A stretch of DNA of 64,000 bases from Roseomonas aeriglobus (lineage in GTDB: Bacteria; Pseudomonadota; Alphaproteobacteria; Sphingomonadales; Sphingomonadaceae): contig JAFHKN010000002.1 of assembly GCA_016937575.1 (NCBI GenBank), positions 1,302,001 to 1,366,000 of the forward strand, read 5' to 3'. Of the stretch, positions 34,770-43,193 are shown one piece after another. Under the pieces are notes generated by a model. It saw nothing but the letters and a program-made list of their open reading frames with translations, ran no database searches and was not told the DNA's origin. Position 1 is the first letter of the stretch. Each line of letters opens with the position of its first letter. The translations under genes were made by a program, and so were the position numbers.

Positions 34770-35884
34770 GTTTTCCGACCGACCGGCTGGTGTTCACGCC
34801 GGCCGACATCGACCTCAGCCGCTCGCCCCTGCGCGGACATTTCGATACCGAAACCTATGTGCTGGGTGCATTCAATCCCGGCATGACGCGGCTGGCGAAC
34901 GGCAATCTGCTGCTGATGGTCCGCGTGGCGGAGGCGCTGCGGACGCCCATCCGTGACGGGCACATCCCCGCCATTCGTTGGACTGACGGCACCTACACGC
35001 TCGATGCGTGGCCGCTCGAACATGTCGATACCAAGGACCCGCGCAAGTTCATGATGCGCGCGGCCGGGTGGAAGGTGATGGCGCTGACCTCGCTCAGCTG
35101 GCTTTTGCCGGTCGAGATGACGCCCGACGGGCTGGAAGTCGTCGCAATCCACTACGACCGCGCGATCGAACCGCGCGCGGCCTATCAATGCTATGGCGTC
35201 GAGGATGCACGGATCAGCCGGGTCGGTGACCGCTATCTGATGACGACCTGCTCGGTCAGTCCGGAACGGCATTCGACGACGCTCTACACCTCCACCGACG
35301 CGCTCGACTGGACGCTGGAGGGGATCGTCCTCGACCATCAGAACAAGGACATGCTGATCTTCGAAGGCCAACCTGGCGGCAAATATTGGGCACAGACGCG
35401 GCCGCTCGGCGATTTGTACTTCGCCTATCCGCCGGGCAGCGACTGGCGCGCAGGGCCGTCGATCAACCTCGCGACGTCGCCCGATGCGCTCCACTGGAAA
35501 CCGTACGACGCGCCGGGCATCCGGCCCCATGCCGCCACGCTGGCGACCGCGCGGATGGGCGGGGGCACGCCGCCGATCCTGACCGATCGCGGCTGGCTGA
35601 CATTGTGGCACGGCGTCGAGCCGTCGGGCGTCGTCGGCATCTATCGCACCTATTGGTCGATCCTCGACCGCGACGACCCGTCCAGGACCGTTGCGACCGA
35701 GCACACCGCGCTGCTCGAACCCGCGCCTGCGTTGACCGACCCGATCCGCGAGCTGATGTACCTCGACAACGTCGTCTTCACGACCGGCATTGCCGATGGC
35801 GGCGACCATTTTGTCGTGGCGAGCGGGGAGGCGGATCTCGCGTGCCGGATCACCCATATCCCGAAGGAGGTGTTCGCTGGCTGA
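34766..35884 (+). CDS. GH130-like glycoside phosphorylase/hydrolase
   Basis: 372-residue five-bladed beta-propeller protein resembling GH130, whose members cleave beta-mannosides, mostly by phosphorolysis. Matching features are the FNPGMTRLANGNLLLMVR opening, the catalytic-type GVEDARIS segment near residue 145, and HQNKDMLIFEG...KYWAQTRP. It overlaps the upstream SDR by 4 nt and the next gene by 8 nt. Whether it is a phosphorylase or a hydrolase cannot be told. Confidence 0.78.
   Translation: MSFPTDRLVFTPADIDLSRSPLRGHFDTETYVLGAFNPGMTRLANGNLLLMVRVAEALRTPIRDGHIPAIRWTDGTYTLDAWPLEHVDTKDPRKFMMRAAGWKVMALTSLSWLLPVEMTPDGLEVVAIHYDRAIEPRAAYQCYGVEDARISRVGDRYLMTTCSVSPERHSTTLYTSTDALDWTLEGIVLDHQNKDMLIFEGQPGGKYWAQTRPLGDLYFAYPPGSDWRAGPSINLATSPDALHWKPYDAPGIRPHAATLATARMGGGTPPILTDRGWLTLWHGVEPSGVVGIYRTYWSILDRDDPSRTVATEHTALLEPAPALTDPIRELMYLDNVVFTTGIADGGDHFVVASGEADLACRITHIPKEVFAG
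35864..35870 (+). promoter_or_regulatory. Strong Shine-Dalgarno for a CTG-started gene
   Basis: AAGGAGG lies inside the end of the GH130 gene, 6 nt before a CTG codon at 35877 that opens the 2'-5' ligase frame. No ATG, GTG or TTG at this spacing is in that frame. It is the best evidence for the start of the following gene. Confidence 0.65.
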
Positions 35885-36380
35885 TCCCCTGATCGTCAGT
35901 GCGGTGTTCGGGCACGAGGATGCCGCCGCCCTCGACGGCTTGCGTCGTGCCCATTTCCCGCCGGAGCGCAACCAGTTGGCCGCGCATCTGACGCTGTTCC
36001 ATCACCTGCCGCCCTCGGTCGCGGACGAATTGAAGCACCGCTTGGGTCAACTGACCCGCGGCGTGACGGCGCCGCAGGCGTGGCTGGGTGGTGTGATGTC
36101 GCTCGGCCGCGGTACCGCCTTCCGCGTCGAATCGCCCGAGCTGGAAGCGATTCGCGCCGATTTGGCCGACGCCTTTGCGCCCCTGCTGACGCCGCAGGAT
36201 CAGGCCGGCTGGCGTCCGCACGTCACGATCCAGAACAAGGTCGCCCCCGCCGACGCCAAGGCATTGCAGGCGCAATTGTCCGCCGATTTCCAGCGCCGGC
36301 CGCTCCACATCAAGGGCCTCGCCAGCTGGTGGTATCGCGGCGGCCCGTGGGAGCAACATTCCCTGCACAACTTCGCTTGA
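35877..36380 (+). CDS. 2'-5' RNA ligase superfamily protein (probable CTG start)
   Basis: 167-residue 2H phosphoesterase. The two catalytic motifs are HLTLFHHLP near residue 40 and HVTIQNK near residue 118, each H-x-T. Members act as RNA ligases, cyclic phosphodiesterases or on ADP-ribose phosphates; no role is assigned here. The start is placed at CTG 35877 because of the perfect ribosome site before it and family alignment at ADPLIV. A GTG at 35904 or an ATG at 35790 are less likely. It shares an operon with SDR and GH130. Confidence 0.8.
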   Translation: MADPLIVSAVFGHEDAAALDGLRRAHFPPERNQLAAHLTLFHHLPPSVADELKHRLGQLTRGVTAPQAWLGGVMSLGRGTAFRVESPELEAIRADLADAFAPLLTPQDQAGWRPHVTIQNKVAPADAKALQAQLSADFQRRPLHIKGLASWWYRGGPWEQHSLHNFA

Positions 36381-36423
36381 CCGCCGCGCGGCGGCGACCT
36401 ATTGGGCGCGCCTCACGGAGTTG

Positions 36424-36500
36424 GGCGGAGTAGCTCAGCTGGTTAGAGCAGCGGAATCATAATCCGCGTGTCGGGGGTTCAAGTCCCTCCTCCGCTACCA
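36424..36500 (+). tRNA. tRNA-Met (CAT), elongator type
   Basis: 77-nt cloverleaf with an encoded CCA. The anticodon stem GCGGA/TCCGC holds the loop ATCATAA (anticodon CAT). The acceptor closes with a G-T pair at position 1:72 and lacks the C1-A72 mismatch and GGG/CCC stem of initiator tRNA. It reads as the usual alphaproteobacterial elongator Met; an Ile2 (lysidine) identity is less likely. Confidence 0.9.
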
Positions 36501-36520
36501 CCGGCTCCGTGATTTTCCCC

Positions 36521-39349
36521 TCACTCGATCAGCGGTTTCGCGGCCACCGGCTTGCCGGCACCGAGTGCGTCCAGGCGCCCCATTTGCGTCGCAGCGTCGC
36601 CGACCACGACGTATGTCATGCGATCGACCGGCCAGTAGCGCTGGGCGAGGCCGCGGATACGGTCCACCGTCATGCCGTCGAGCACGGCTGCCTCGCGCAC
36701 CGGATAGTCCGCCGGCAGGCCATAGTCGCCCATCAGCGCAAGCATATCGAGCTTGTCGATCAGTTGTTCGAACTGGAACGCACGGGCTTTCGACAGCGAT
36801 GTCTTGGTCAGTGCCAGGTCGTCGGCGGTGAACGTCGTCGGATAGTCGGCGACGATCTTGCGTGCGAGGCTCGCCGCCTCGAGCGTCACGTTGGCGCGCA
36901 CCGGGCTCGACAGCGTCCAGCGGCCTTCGCTGCGCCAGCCCTGCTGCCCCGAGCGGATACCATAGGTATACCCCTTGCCCTCGCGCACCTCCTGCGTCAG
37001 CCGCGAGGCGAAGCCGCCGCCGCCGAGGATGTAGTTGGCGACGTGCAGCGGATAATAGTCCGGATCGGCGCGGCGGACGGTCGGCGTCGAGAACATCAGC
37101 AACGACTGTTTCGCGTCGGGCACGTCGTAAAAGTACAGGAGGGCCGCGTCGGGCTTCGTTGGCTCCGGCAATGCTGCCAAGGCGGTCGGGGGCGTCGTCC
37201 AGGCCGCGGCGAGCGGGGCGAGGGCGGCGGCCGTCTGGGCTTGAGTCACGGCGCCCGCGACCCGGAACCGCGCGGCCCGCGGCGACAGGCTGGCATAGGC
37301 GGCCTTCAGATCGTCCAGCGTCAGCGCGGCGATCGAATCGGGCGTGCCGAGGATATCCTGCGCCAGCAGCGATCCCTGCGGGTAGCTGACGACATTCGTC
37401 ACGCGCATCGCGAGCGCCTGCGGGTCCGACTTGTTATCCGCGATCCGGGCCGTCACCGCGGCCTTCGCCAGCGTGAGCTCTTTCGCATCCCAGCGCGGTT
37501 CGAGCAGGATCTCTCGGAACAGCGCCAGCGTCGCGTCGTAGTTGCGCGCCAGCGTCGTTCCCGACACCAGCAGACGTTCGCGATCGACACTCGCGTCGAT
37601 CCGCGCGCCGAGGGCTTGTAGCGCCTTCTCGAGCTCGGCCGGCGTACGGCGCGCGGTGCCGCGAGTCAGCATGCGCGCGAGCAGCGTCGCCGTGCCCGGC
37701 TTGGCCCCGGCGTCGAGCCGCTGGCCGCCATCGACCGACAAAGTGAAGCGGACAACGGGCAGCTCGCGGTCCTCGATGCCCGAAACCGCGACGCCGTTGG
37801 CGGCGGTCATCTGCCACGGTGTCGGCGGCGTTACGGTCGGGGCGGGGCCGAACGGCGGTTCCCTGGTCCGATCGATCTTCGAGGGCGTGCGCGTATAGGC
37901 CGTGCGGCCTGCGTTCTGGTCGACCGCCGCCTCGGCACCCTGGACGATCGGTTCGGTCACCGGCGTCACCATCGTCGCACCGGTCAATGCGAGCGATGCC
38001 TTGCCCTTCGGCACGGCGCTGACCGAGACGTTCGGCCGCTGGTAGACATAGCGGCGGAACACACGGTCGATGTCGGCCGGGGTCAGCGCACGCAGGCGCG
38101 TGAGATAGGTGTCGAGGAAGTTCGGATCGCCCGTCTGCGCCTCGTACCGCGCGATCGCCGTCGCCTTGCCGTCCACGTCGCCCAACTGGCTATAGATCGC
38201 CGCCTCCCGCAGCGTCTTGACGCGCGCGAGCGCGGCCGGATCGACGCGAAACTGTGCGAGGCCCTGATCGACGGCCGCCTTAACCTGATCGAGCGTCACG
38301 CCAGGGAAGGCGCGGACCGCCAGCACCGATTCGCCCGCGATCTCGCTGTCCCAATTGCCGATGTCGACCTTGTCGGTCAGCTTCTTGTCTTCGACCAGCA
38401 GCTTGGTCAGCGGCGCCTCGCGCCCTTCGGTCAGCAGGTCGCCCAGCATTTCGATCGCAACGGCGTCGGGGTGGCCGACGCCTACGGTCGGCCAGGCGAT
38501 CGAGAGCTGCGGCAGCTTGGCATAGCTGTCCTCGTACGCGATCGACTTCGCCGCGTTCAGCGTCACCGGTTGCGGCCTCGGGCGAGCGGCGGGCGCGCCG
38601 CGGGCGATCTCGCCGAAATATTTCTCGACCCACGCCTTTGCCTGGGCGGGGTCGAAGTCGCCCGCGATCGTCAGCGTCGAGTTGTTCGGCGTGTACCATC
38701 GGCGGTAGAATTCCTGCACGTCGCTCAACTGCGCCGCGTCCAGGTCCTTCATCGACCCGATGACCATCCAACGGTACGGGTGCCCCTCCGGGTATAGCGC
38801 CTCCGCCATCAATTCGTTGACATGGCCGTACGGGCGGTTGTCGACCGACTGGCGCTTCTCGTTCTTGAGGACCTGCTTCTCCTTTTCGAGCACGGCCGGG
38901 GTTACGGTCTTGATGAAGAAGCCGAGCTTGTCCGCCTCCGCCCAGATCATCTTCTCCAGCGCGTCCTTGGGCACCTCCTGATTGTAGACCGTCCAGTCGC
39001 GGCTGGTGCTGCCGTTGGCACCGGTCCCACCAATCCGTGCCGACAATTTGTCGAGCCCGCCGGGGCCGAGATTCTCCGAATTCAGGAAGAAAAGATGCTC
39101 GAACATGTGCGCAAAGCCGGTGCGCCCGGCGACCTCGCGCGACGAGCCCACATGGGCGGCCAATACCACCGCGACGACCGGATCGGACCGGTCGATGTGG
39201 AAAATGACCTTCAGGCCGTTCGGCAGCGTGTAGCTGGTCGTCGGCAGCACCTTCTGCGCCGCCGGGCGGGCGCTCTGCGCGAGTGCAGGCTGGGTCAGCG
39301 CGCTGGTGAGTGCAAGCGCCGCCAGCAGGTAGGTGCGTCCGATCGACAT
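36521..39349 (-). CDS. M16 family zinc metallopeptidase, exported, two-domain
   Basis: 942-residue insulinase-family peptidase with a signal peptide (residues 1-25, cut near ALAQ). The inverted zinc motif HMFEH (H81, E84, H85) is followed by the distal Glu in the NELMAEALYPEGHPYRW region. A second M16 repeat fills residues about 510-930 but lacks the zinc motif, as in other fused M16 proteins, where it forms the other half of the chamber. It should degrade peptides in the periplasm. No partner gene is adjacent. Confidence 0.92.
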   Translation of the reverse strand: MSIGRTYLLAALALTSALTQPALAQSARPAAQKVLPTTSYTLPNGLKVIFHIDRSDPVVAVVLAAHVGSSREVAGRTGFAHMFEHLFFLNSENLGPGGLDKLSARIGGTGANGSTSRDWTVYNQEVPKDALEKMIWAEADKLGFFIKTVTPAVLEKEKQVLKNEKRQSVDNRPYGHVNELMAEALYPEGHPYRWMVIGSMKDLDAAQLSDVQEFYRRWYTPNNSTLTIAGDFDPAQAKAWVEKYFGEIARGAPAARPRPQPVTLNAAKSIAYEDSYAKLPQLSIAWPTVGVGHPDAVAIEMLGDLLTEGREAPLTKLLVEDKKLTDKVDIGNWDSEIAGESVLAVRAFPGVTLDQVKAAVDQGLAQFRVDPAALARVKTLREAAIYSQLGDVDGKATAIARYEAQTGDPNFLDTYLTRLRALTPADIDRVFRRYVYQRPNVSVSAVPKGKASLALTGATMVTPVTEPIVQGAEAAVDQNAGRTAYTRTPSKIDRTREPPFGPAPTVTPPTPWQMTAANGVAVSGIEDRELPVVRFTLSVDGGQRLDAGAKPGTATLLARMLTRGTARRTPAELEKALQALGARIDASVDRERLLVSGTTLARNYDATLALFREILLEPRWDAKELTLAKAAVTARIADNKSDPQALAMRVTNVVSYPQGSLLAQDILGTPDSIAALTLDDLKAAYASLSPRAARFRVAGAVTQAQTAAALAPLAAAWTTPPTALAALPEPTKPDAALLYFYDVPDAKQSLLMFSTPTVRRADPDYYPLHVANYILGGGGFASRLTQEVREGKGYTYGIRSGQQGWRSEGRWTLSSPVRANVTLEAASLARKIVADYPTTFTADDLALTKTSLSKARAFQFEQLIDKLDMLALMGDYGLPADYPVREAAVLDGMTVDRIRGLAQRYWPVDRMTYVVVGDAATQMGRLDALGAGKPVAAKPLIE

Positions 39350-39415
39350 AAGTCCCCCCGAGGTGATTTTGCCGGGAGGTTAGGGGGCTTGGGAGGAGAG
39401 AACAACGGCCGTTGA

Positions 39416-39536
39416 AATCCTCCCCTTCAAAGGGAGATGGCCGGCGTAGCCGGTCGGAGGGGTGTCACCCACTCCGGATAGCGGGACACCCCTCCGTCGC
39501 GCTCACGCGCGCCACCTCCCCTTGCAGGGGAGGATT
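39416..39536. repeat. Palindromic intergenic element
   Basis: A 121-bp imperfect palindrome: the arm at 39416-39440 (AATCCTCCCC...) pairs with 39512-39536 (...GGGGAGGATT), and an inner 11-bp arm GGAGGGGTGTC (39456-39466) pairs exactly with 39485-39495. It lies in the gap between the M16 peptidase start and the lrp stop. No gene is visible in it. It looks like a dispersed REP/MITE-type unit. Confidence 0.65.
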
Positions 39537-39541
39537 GCGAG

Positions 39542-40003
39542 TCACCCCACCGGGATCCCCGGCAGCGACTTCGACGTGCGGATCGTCAGCGACGTCTTCA
39601 CATGGCTGACATTGGGCGCCGGGGTCAGCTGAGTCGTCAGCAATTCCTGGAAACTGCGCAGGTCGGTCGCGACGATTTTCAGGATGAAGTCGATTTCACC
39701 GTTCAGCATGTGGCATTCGCGCACTTCGGGAATGGTCGCGACATGTTGCTCGAACGCGGTCAGATCGGCCTCCGCCTGGCTTTTCAGGCTGACCATTGCG
39801 AACACCGTGATGGTATAGCCCAGGCTCGCCGGGTCGAGCGCGGCGTGATAGCCCTGGATCGCGCCCGCCTCCTCCAGCGCGCGCACACGCCGCAGGCAGG
39901 GTGGCGCAGTCAGCCCCACGCGCTCCGCCAGATCGACATTCGTCATCCGCCCGTCTTCCTGAAGAAGACCCAAAATCTGTCGATCGATCCGATCGAACGC
40001 CAT
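39542..40003 (-). CDS. Lrp/AsnC family transcriptional regulator
   Basis: 153-residue regulator: a helix-turn-helix at residues about 5-50 (LLQEDGRMTNVDLAERVGLTAPPCLRRVRALEE region) and a RAM ligand-binding domain behind it (VPEVRECHMLNGEIDF-like segment, KTSLTIRT at the end). Such proteins sense amino acids. It is divergent from the histidine kinase gene and stops just beside the palindromic element. The start at 40003 fits the family. The target genes are not evident. Confidence 0.92.
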   Translation of the reverse strand: MAFDRIDRQILGLLQEDGRMTNVDLAERVGLTAPPCLRRVRALEEAGAIQGYHAALDPASLGYTITVFAMVSLKSQAEADLTAFEQHVATIPEVRECHMLNGEIDFILKIVATDLRSFQELLTTQLTPAPNVSHVKTSLTIRTSKSLPGIPVG

Positions 40004-40132
40004 AGTCGCCCCATTTATTCTATCATTCGTTCTCGCTACGATAAGAATATTACGCCGGAACGCAATTGTCTCACATTCGGACGGCCGCAAATCGAGGCCG
40101 ATTTCGCTGTTTCCTTTCGCGACTCCCGGCGG

Positions 40133-40147
40133 TTAAAGATTCCTTAC
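40133..40147 (+). promoter_or_regulatory. CtrA-like box with an internal GANTC site
   Basis: TTAA, seven bases, then TTAC, close to the TTAA-N7-TTAA CtrA consensus. The spacer contains GATTC (40138-40142), a CcrM methylation site. It lies about 30 nt before the start of the histidine kinase gene. Match by eye only. Confidence 0.35.
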
Positions 40148-40175
40148 TCCCGTCGCCGCCGCGTCGGGACGGGGA

Positions 40176-41957
40176 TTGGCTTCTTTGCGCTTCGACGACG
40201 TTCTCGGCACGGTTCGGACCATCGACCTCGCGAGCCCGTCGGCTGCGCAGGCGGCATGGCGTCAGATCGTCGATCTGGTCGGCCGTGGTCGGGCGGCGGC
40301 GGACGATTGGGCGCTTTCGACGCTGAGGACCATTCGCGACCGCGTACCGATCACCGCGCGCGCGGCGAGTGCGCGGGCGTTGTATGGCGCCCCGGCGCCG
40401 GCCGCCTTGGTGCGGCTGCTCGCGACCGACGACATCGCGGTCGCCGCCCCGATCCTGCGCCTCGCGACGCTGACTGACGCCGAATGGCTCGATCTGCTGC
40501 CGGCGTTGTCGCCGGCCGGCCGAGCGATCCTGCGCCACCGCCGCGACCTGAGCGGTGTCGTGCAGCGTGGGTTGGAAAGCTTCGGATCGGTCGATTTCGT
40601 GCTGTCCGACGAAGCGCCGGCCGCGGCGCCGGCATCGGCACCGGTGCCAGTCCTCGACGCCCAGCCCGAGCCCGAACCTGAGCTTGCGGCACAGCCCGAG
40701 CCCGAACTCGATCCGGCGCCCGCGATCGTCGAGGAGAGTGGCCCGTTCCTGTCGCTCGGTGCTATCGCCAAATCGTTGCCGATCGTGGCCGAGGCGCGGC
40801 GTCGCGAGAACGACAATGAAGCGCCGGTGGCCGAAGGCGGCGTTTTCCGCATTGCCGATGTCGTCGCGCGGATCGAGGCGTTTCAGAAGCGTCAGGACGA
40901 ACACCCTCGCGCCGTCGCCACCCGCGCTGCGCCGGCACGCGAGTCGTTCCGGTTCGAAACCGATCCGACCGGGACGATCCGCTGGGTCGAGGGTATGGTG
41001 CGCGAAGCGATCCTCGGCACGTCCATCGCCACCCCGGCACGGCCCGCACAGCCGGGCGTCGACGGGATCGCCGCGGGTGCCTTCCGGCGTCGCGCGCGCT
41101 TTGCCGACGCGCATCTGATCGTGGGCGGGGCAGGGGATGCCGCTGGCCGCTGGCTGATGACGGGCATGCCGTTGTTTGATGCGGCGAGCGGCCGTTTCAC
41201 CGGCTATCGCGGTAGCGCGCGGCGTCCGGAGCGGCACGAGTCGCCGACGCCTGCGCGTGCAGCGGCGGCGGCGCCGGCCGCCGATTCGCTCCGCCAACTG
41301 GTTCACGAACTGCGGACGCCGACCAATGCGATCGCGGGTTTTTCGGAAATGATCGAGTGCGAGATGCTCGGGCCCGTCGAGCCGGTCTATCGCGAACAGG
41401 CCGCGACGATGCGCGACGATGCGCATCGGCTGCTGTCGGCGATCGACGACGTCGATGTCGCGGCGCGGGTCGCGGGCGGCGCCCTGCCGCTCGACCCGGA
41501 AAGGATCGCGGTCGCGCCGATGCTGCACCGGCTGGCGGCCGACCTGCATCTGCTCGCGGAGGCGCGGGGCGCCCCGGTGCCGGTGATCGCCGACGAACTG
41601 ACCGTCCTGGCCGATGCTCGTGCGCTCGACCGCATCGTCTCCCGCCTGCTCGGCACCGCGATCGGCGCGGCGATGATGGGCGAGGAGATCGCGGTTCATG
41701 CCGATGCCGAAGCCGGCGGTCGCGTCGCGATCTCGGTCACCCGTCCGCACGCGTTCGACGCCTATCCCGGCGACCGCATCCTGTCGGTCGATGACGAGGA
41801 CAGCCCGGCCAGCCTGCTCGGCGTCGGCTTCTCGCTTCGGCTGGTTCGCAACCTGGCGCGTGCGATCGGCGGCGCCTTCGACATCGGTGAGCGGGCCATG
41901 ACCCTCCACCTGCCGGCGGCGGACGACGATACGATGGGGCATACCGCTTCGTCCTGA
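40176..41957 (+). CDS. Histidine kinase-like protein with DUF2336-like and PAS regions and degraded ATP site
   Basis: 593-residue cytoplasmic protein starting from TTG after GGGGA. Residues 10-145 are an all-helical repeat resembling DUF2336. A Pro/Glu-rich linker (150-190) and a PAS-like region (about 255-345) follow. The dimerisation domain has an intact H-box LVHELRTPTNAI with His377. The ATPase domain is altered: the N-box position reads LLGTAI (Thr for Asn), the DxGxG box is absent, and only a GVGFSLRLVRNLARAIGG G2-like motif remains. It may bind ATP poorly or act as a phosphatase or scaffold. No response regulator is adjacent. Confidence 0.8.
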   Translation: MASLRFDDVLGTVRTIDLASPSAAQAAWRQIVDLVGRGRAAADDWALSTLRTIRDRVPITARAASARALYGAPAPAALVRLLATDDIAVAAPILRLATLTDAEWLDLLPALSPAGRAILRHRRDLSGVVQRGLESFGSVDFVLSDEAPAAAPASAPVPVLDAQPEPEPELAAQPEPELDPAPAIVEESGPFLSLGAIAKSLPIVAEARRRENDNEAPVAEGGVFRIADVVARIEAFQKRQDEHPRAVATRAAPARESFRFETDPTGTIRWVEGMVREAILGTSIATPARPAQPGVDGIAAGAFRRRARFADAHLIVGGAGDAAGRWLMTGMPLFDAASGRFTGYRGSARRPERHESPTPARAAAAAPAADSLRQLVHELRTPTNAIAGFSEMIECEMLGPVEPVYREQAATMRDDAHRLLSAIDDVDVAARVAGGALPLDPERIAVAPMLHRLAADLHLLAEARGAPVPVIADELTVLADARALDRIVSRLLGTAIGAAMMGEEIAVHADAEAGGRVAISVTRPHAFDAYPGDRILSVDDEDSPASLLGVGFSLRLVRNLARAIGGAFDIGERAMTLHLPAADDDTMGHTASS

Positions 41958-41977
41958 GCCGCGCTAACAAGGGCGCG

Positions 41978-42976
41978 ATGACGTTCCGCCCGCCTGCGCC
42001 GACGCCCGACCGCCACGTGCGCTGGCCATCCGATTTCGGACAGCGGTTCACGATCTTCGTCGATACCGAAGAGGAATTCGACTGGACGCAGCCCTTCTCG
42101 CGCGAGGAGCGATCGGTGACGGCGACCGCCGCGATCCCCGAAGCCACTCGGCGGTTCGCCAATGCGGGCGCAGCGCTGACCTTCCTGGTCGATCATCCGA
42201 TCGCCACCGATCCTGCGAGCGTCGCCGCCATTGCCGAAGCGCTCGACGTCGGCACCTCGGCTGTCGGCAGCCAGCTACACCCCTGGGTCAACCCGCCGTT
42301 CGATGAAGCGGTAGACGTCGTCAACAGCTACCCCGGCAACCTGCCGGTCGCGTTGGAGGCGGCGAAGCTCGACGCGCTGGGGGCTGCCATCACCGCGGCC
42401 TTCGGAACGGCTCCGCGCATCTATCGTGCCGGACGATACGGCCTTGGCCCGAACACGCTGCGGCTTCTGGTCGAACGCGGCTATGCAATCGATAGCTCGA
42501 TGCGGTCGCGCTTCGACTATCGACGACAGGGCGGACCCGACTTTTCGGGTATCGGCAATGACGCGTTCGTGACCACACCGGGCGTGGTCGAATTGCCGCT
42601 GACGACCGTCGATACCGGGGCGCTGCGATCGCTCGGCCCCGCGCTTTATCGCCGGGCGGCGCGCGTGCCGCACGGACCGGGCATGCTGGCCCGGACGGGC
42701 CTGCTCAACCGCGTCGCGCTGACGCCGGAGGGCATTCCGGTCGCCGAAGCGCTGGAGGCGGTTCGCGTCGTCGTCGGCGAAGGTCTGCCGCTGCTGAACT
42801 TCTCGTTCCACTCGCCGACATTGGTTGCCGGCCACACGCCCTATGCGCGTGACGCGGCGGACGTAGCCGCCTTCTGGGCATGGTGGGATGCGGTGCTCGG
42901 GCTGCTCGCGCGGCTGGGTGTAGGGACGGTGGGGGAGGCGGAGCTGGTCGCGGCCGTCGCCCACCCAGGGGCGTAG
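41978..42976 (+). CDS. Polysaccharide deacetylase family protein
   Basis: 332-residue NodB-fold protein of the WalW-like group. It shows IFVDTEEEFDW near residue 28 (motif-1 aspartate), QLHPWVNPPF near residue 94 (metal His), RAGRYG near residue 145 (motif 3) and NFSFHSPTL near residue 272. No signal peptide is seen, so it may act on lipid-linked or cytoplasmic sugars. It follows the kinase gene after 20 nt and faces the Pel-like operon across a tRNA, so a link with that polysaccharide is possible but unproven. Confidence 0.85.
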   Translation: MTFRPPAPTPDRHVRWPSDFGQRFTIFVDTEEEFDWTQPFSREERSVTATAAIPEATRRFANAGAALTFLVDHPIATDPASVAAIAEALDVGTSAVGSQLHPWVNPPFDEAVDVVNSYPGNLPVALEAAKLDALGAAITAAFGTAPRIYRAGRYGLGPNTLRLLVERGYAIDSSMRSRFDYRRQGGPDFSGIGNDAFVTTPGVVELPLTTVDTGALRSLGPALYRRAARVPHGPGMLARTGLLNRVALTPEGIPVAEALEAVRVVVGEGLPLLNFSFHSPTLVAGHTPYARDAADVAAFWAWWDAVLGLLARLGVGTVGEAELVAAVAHPGA

Positions 42977-43024
42977 CGTCGCCCGATCTCGCCGACGCTT
43001 CGCCATGCCTTTCTGCGGTGGCGC

Positions 43025-43100
43025 TGGTGGGCCCGGCAGGACTCGAACCCGCAACCTAGCCGTTATGAGCGGCCAGCTCTAACCATTGAGCTACAGGCCC
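43025..43100 (-). tRNA. tRNA with CAT anticodon, probably tRNA-Ile2
   Basis: 76-nt minus-strand cloverleaf with an encoded CCA. Acceptor GGGCCTG pairs with CGGGCCC (one T-G pair). The anticodon stem GGCCG/CGGCT has the loop CTCATAA, anticodon CAT. The short D-loop (CAATGGTTAGAGC) resembles E. coli Ile2 tRNAs, whose C34 becomes lysidine, more than the Met tRNA at 36424. An elongator Met identity is the alternative. Confidence 0.88.
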
Positions 43101-43193
43101 CCAGCGCTGGTCCCGCAGGACGCGCGGCGTTCTGACCGGGTGGGAAGCGGCTGTCCAGTGCATTCTGGCGACGCATTCCGCCGACCCCGGCGG

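Noticed and set aside
40071..41942. Minus-strand 623-codon frame opposite the histidine kinase gene
   Set aside because: The translation is Arg/Gly-rich low complexity; the plus strand carries the H-box and PAS-like signals.
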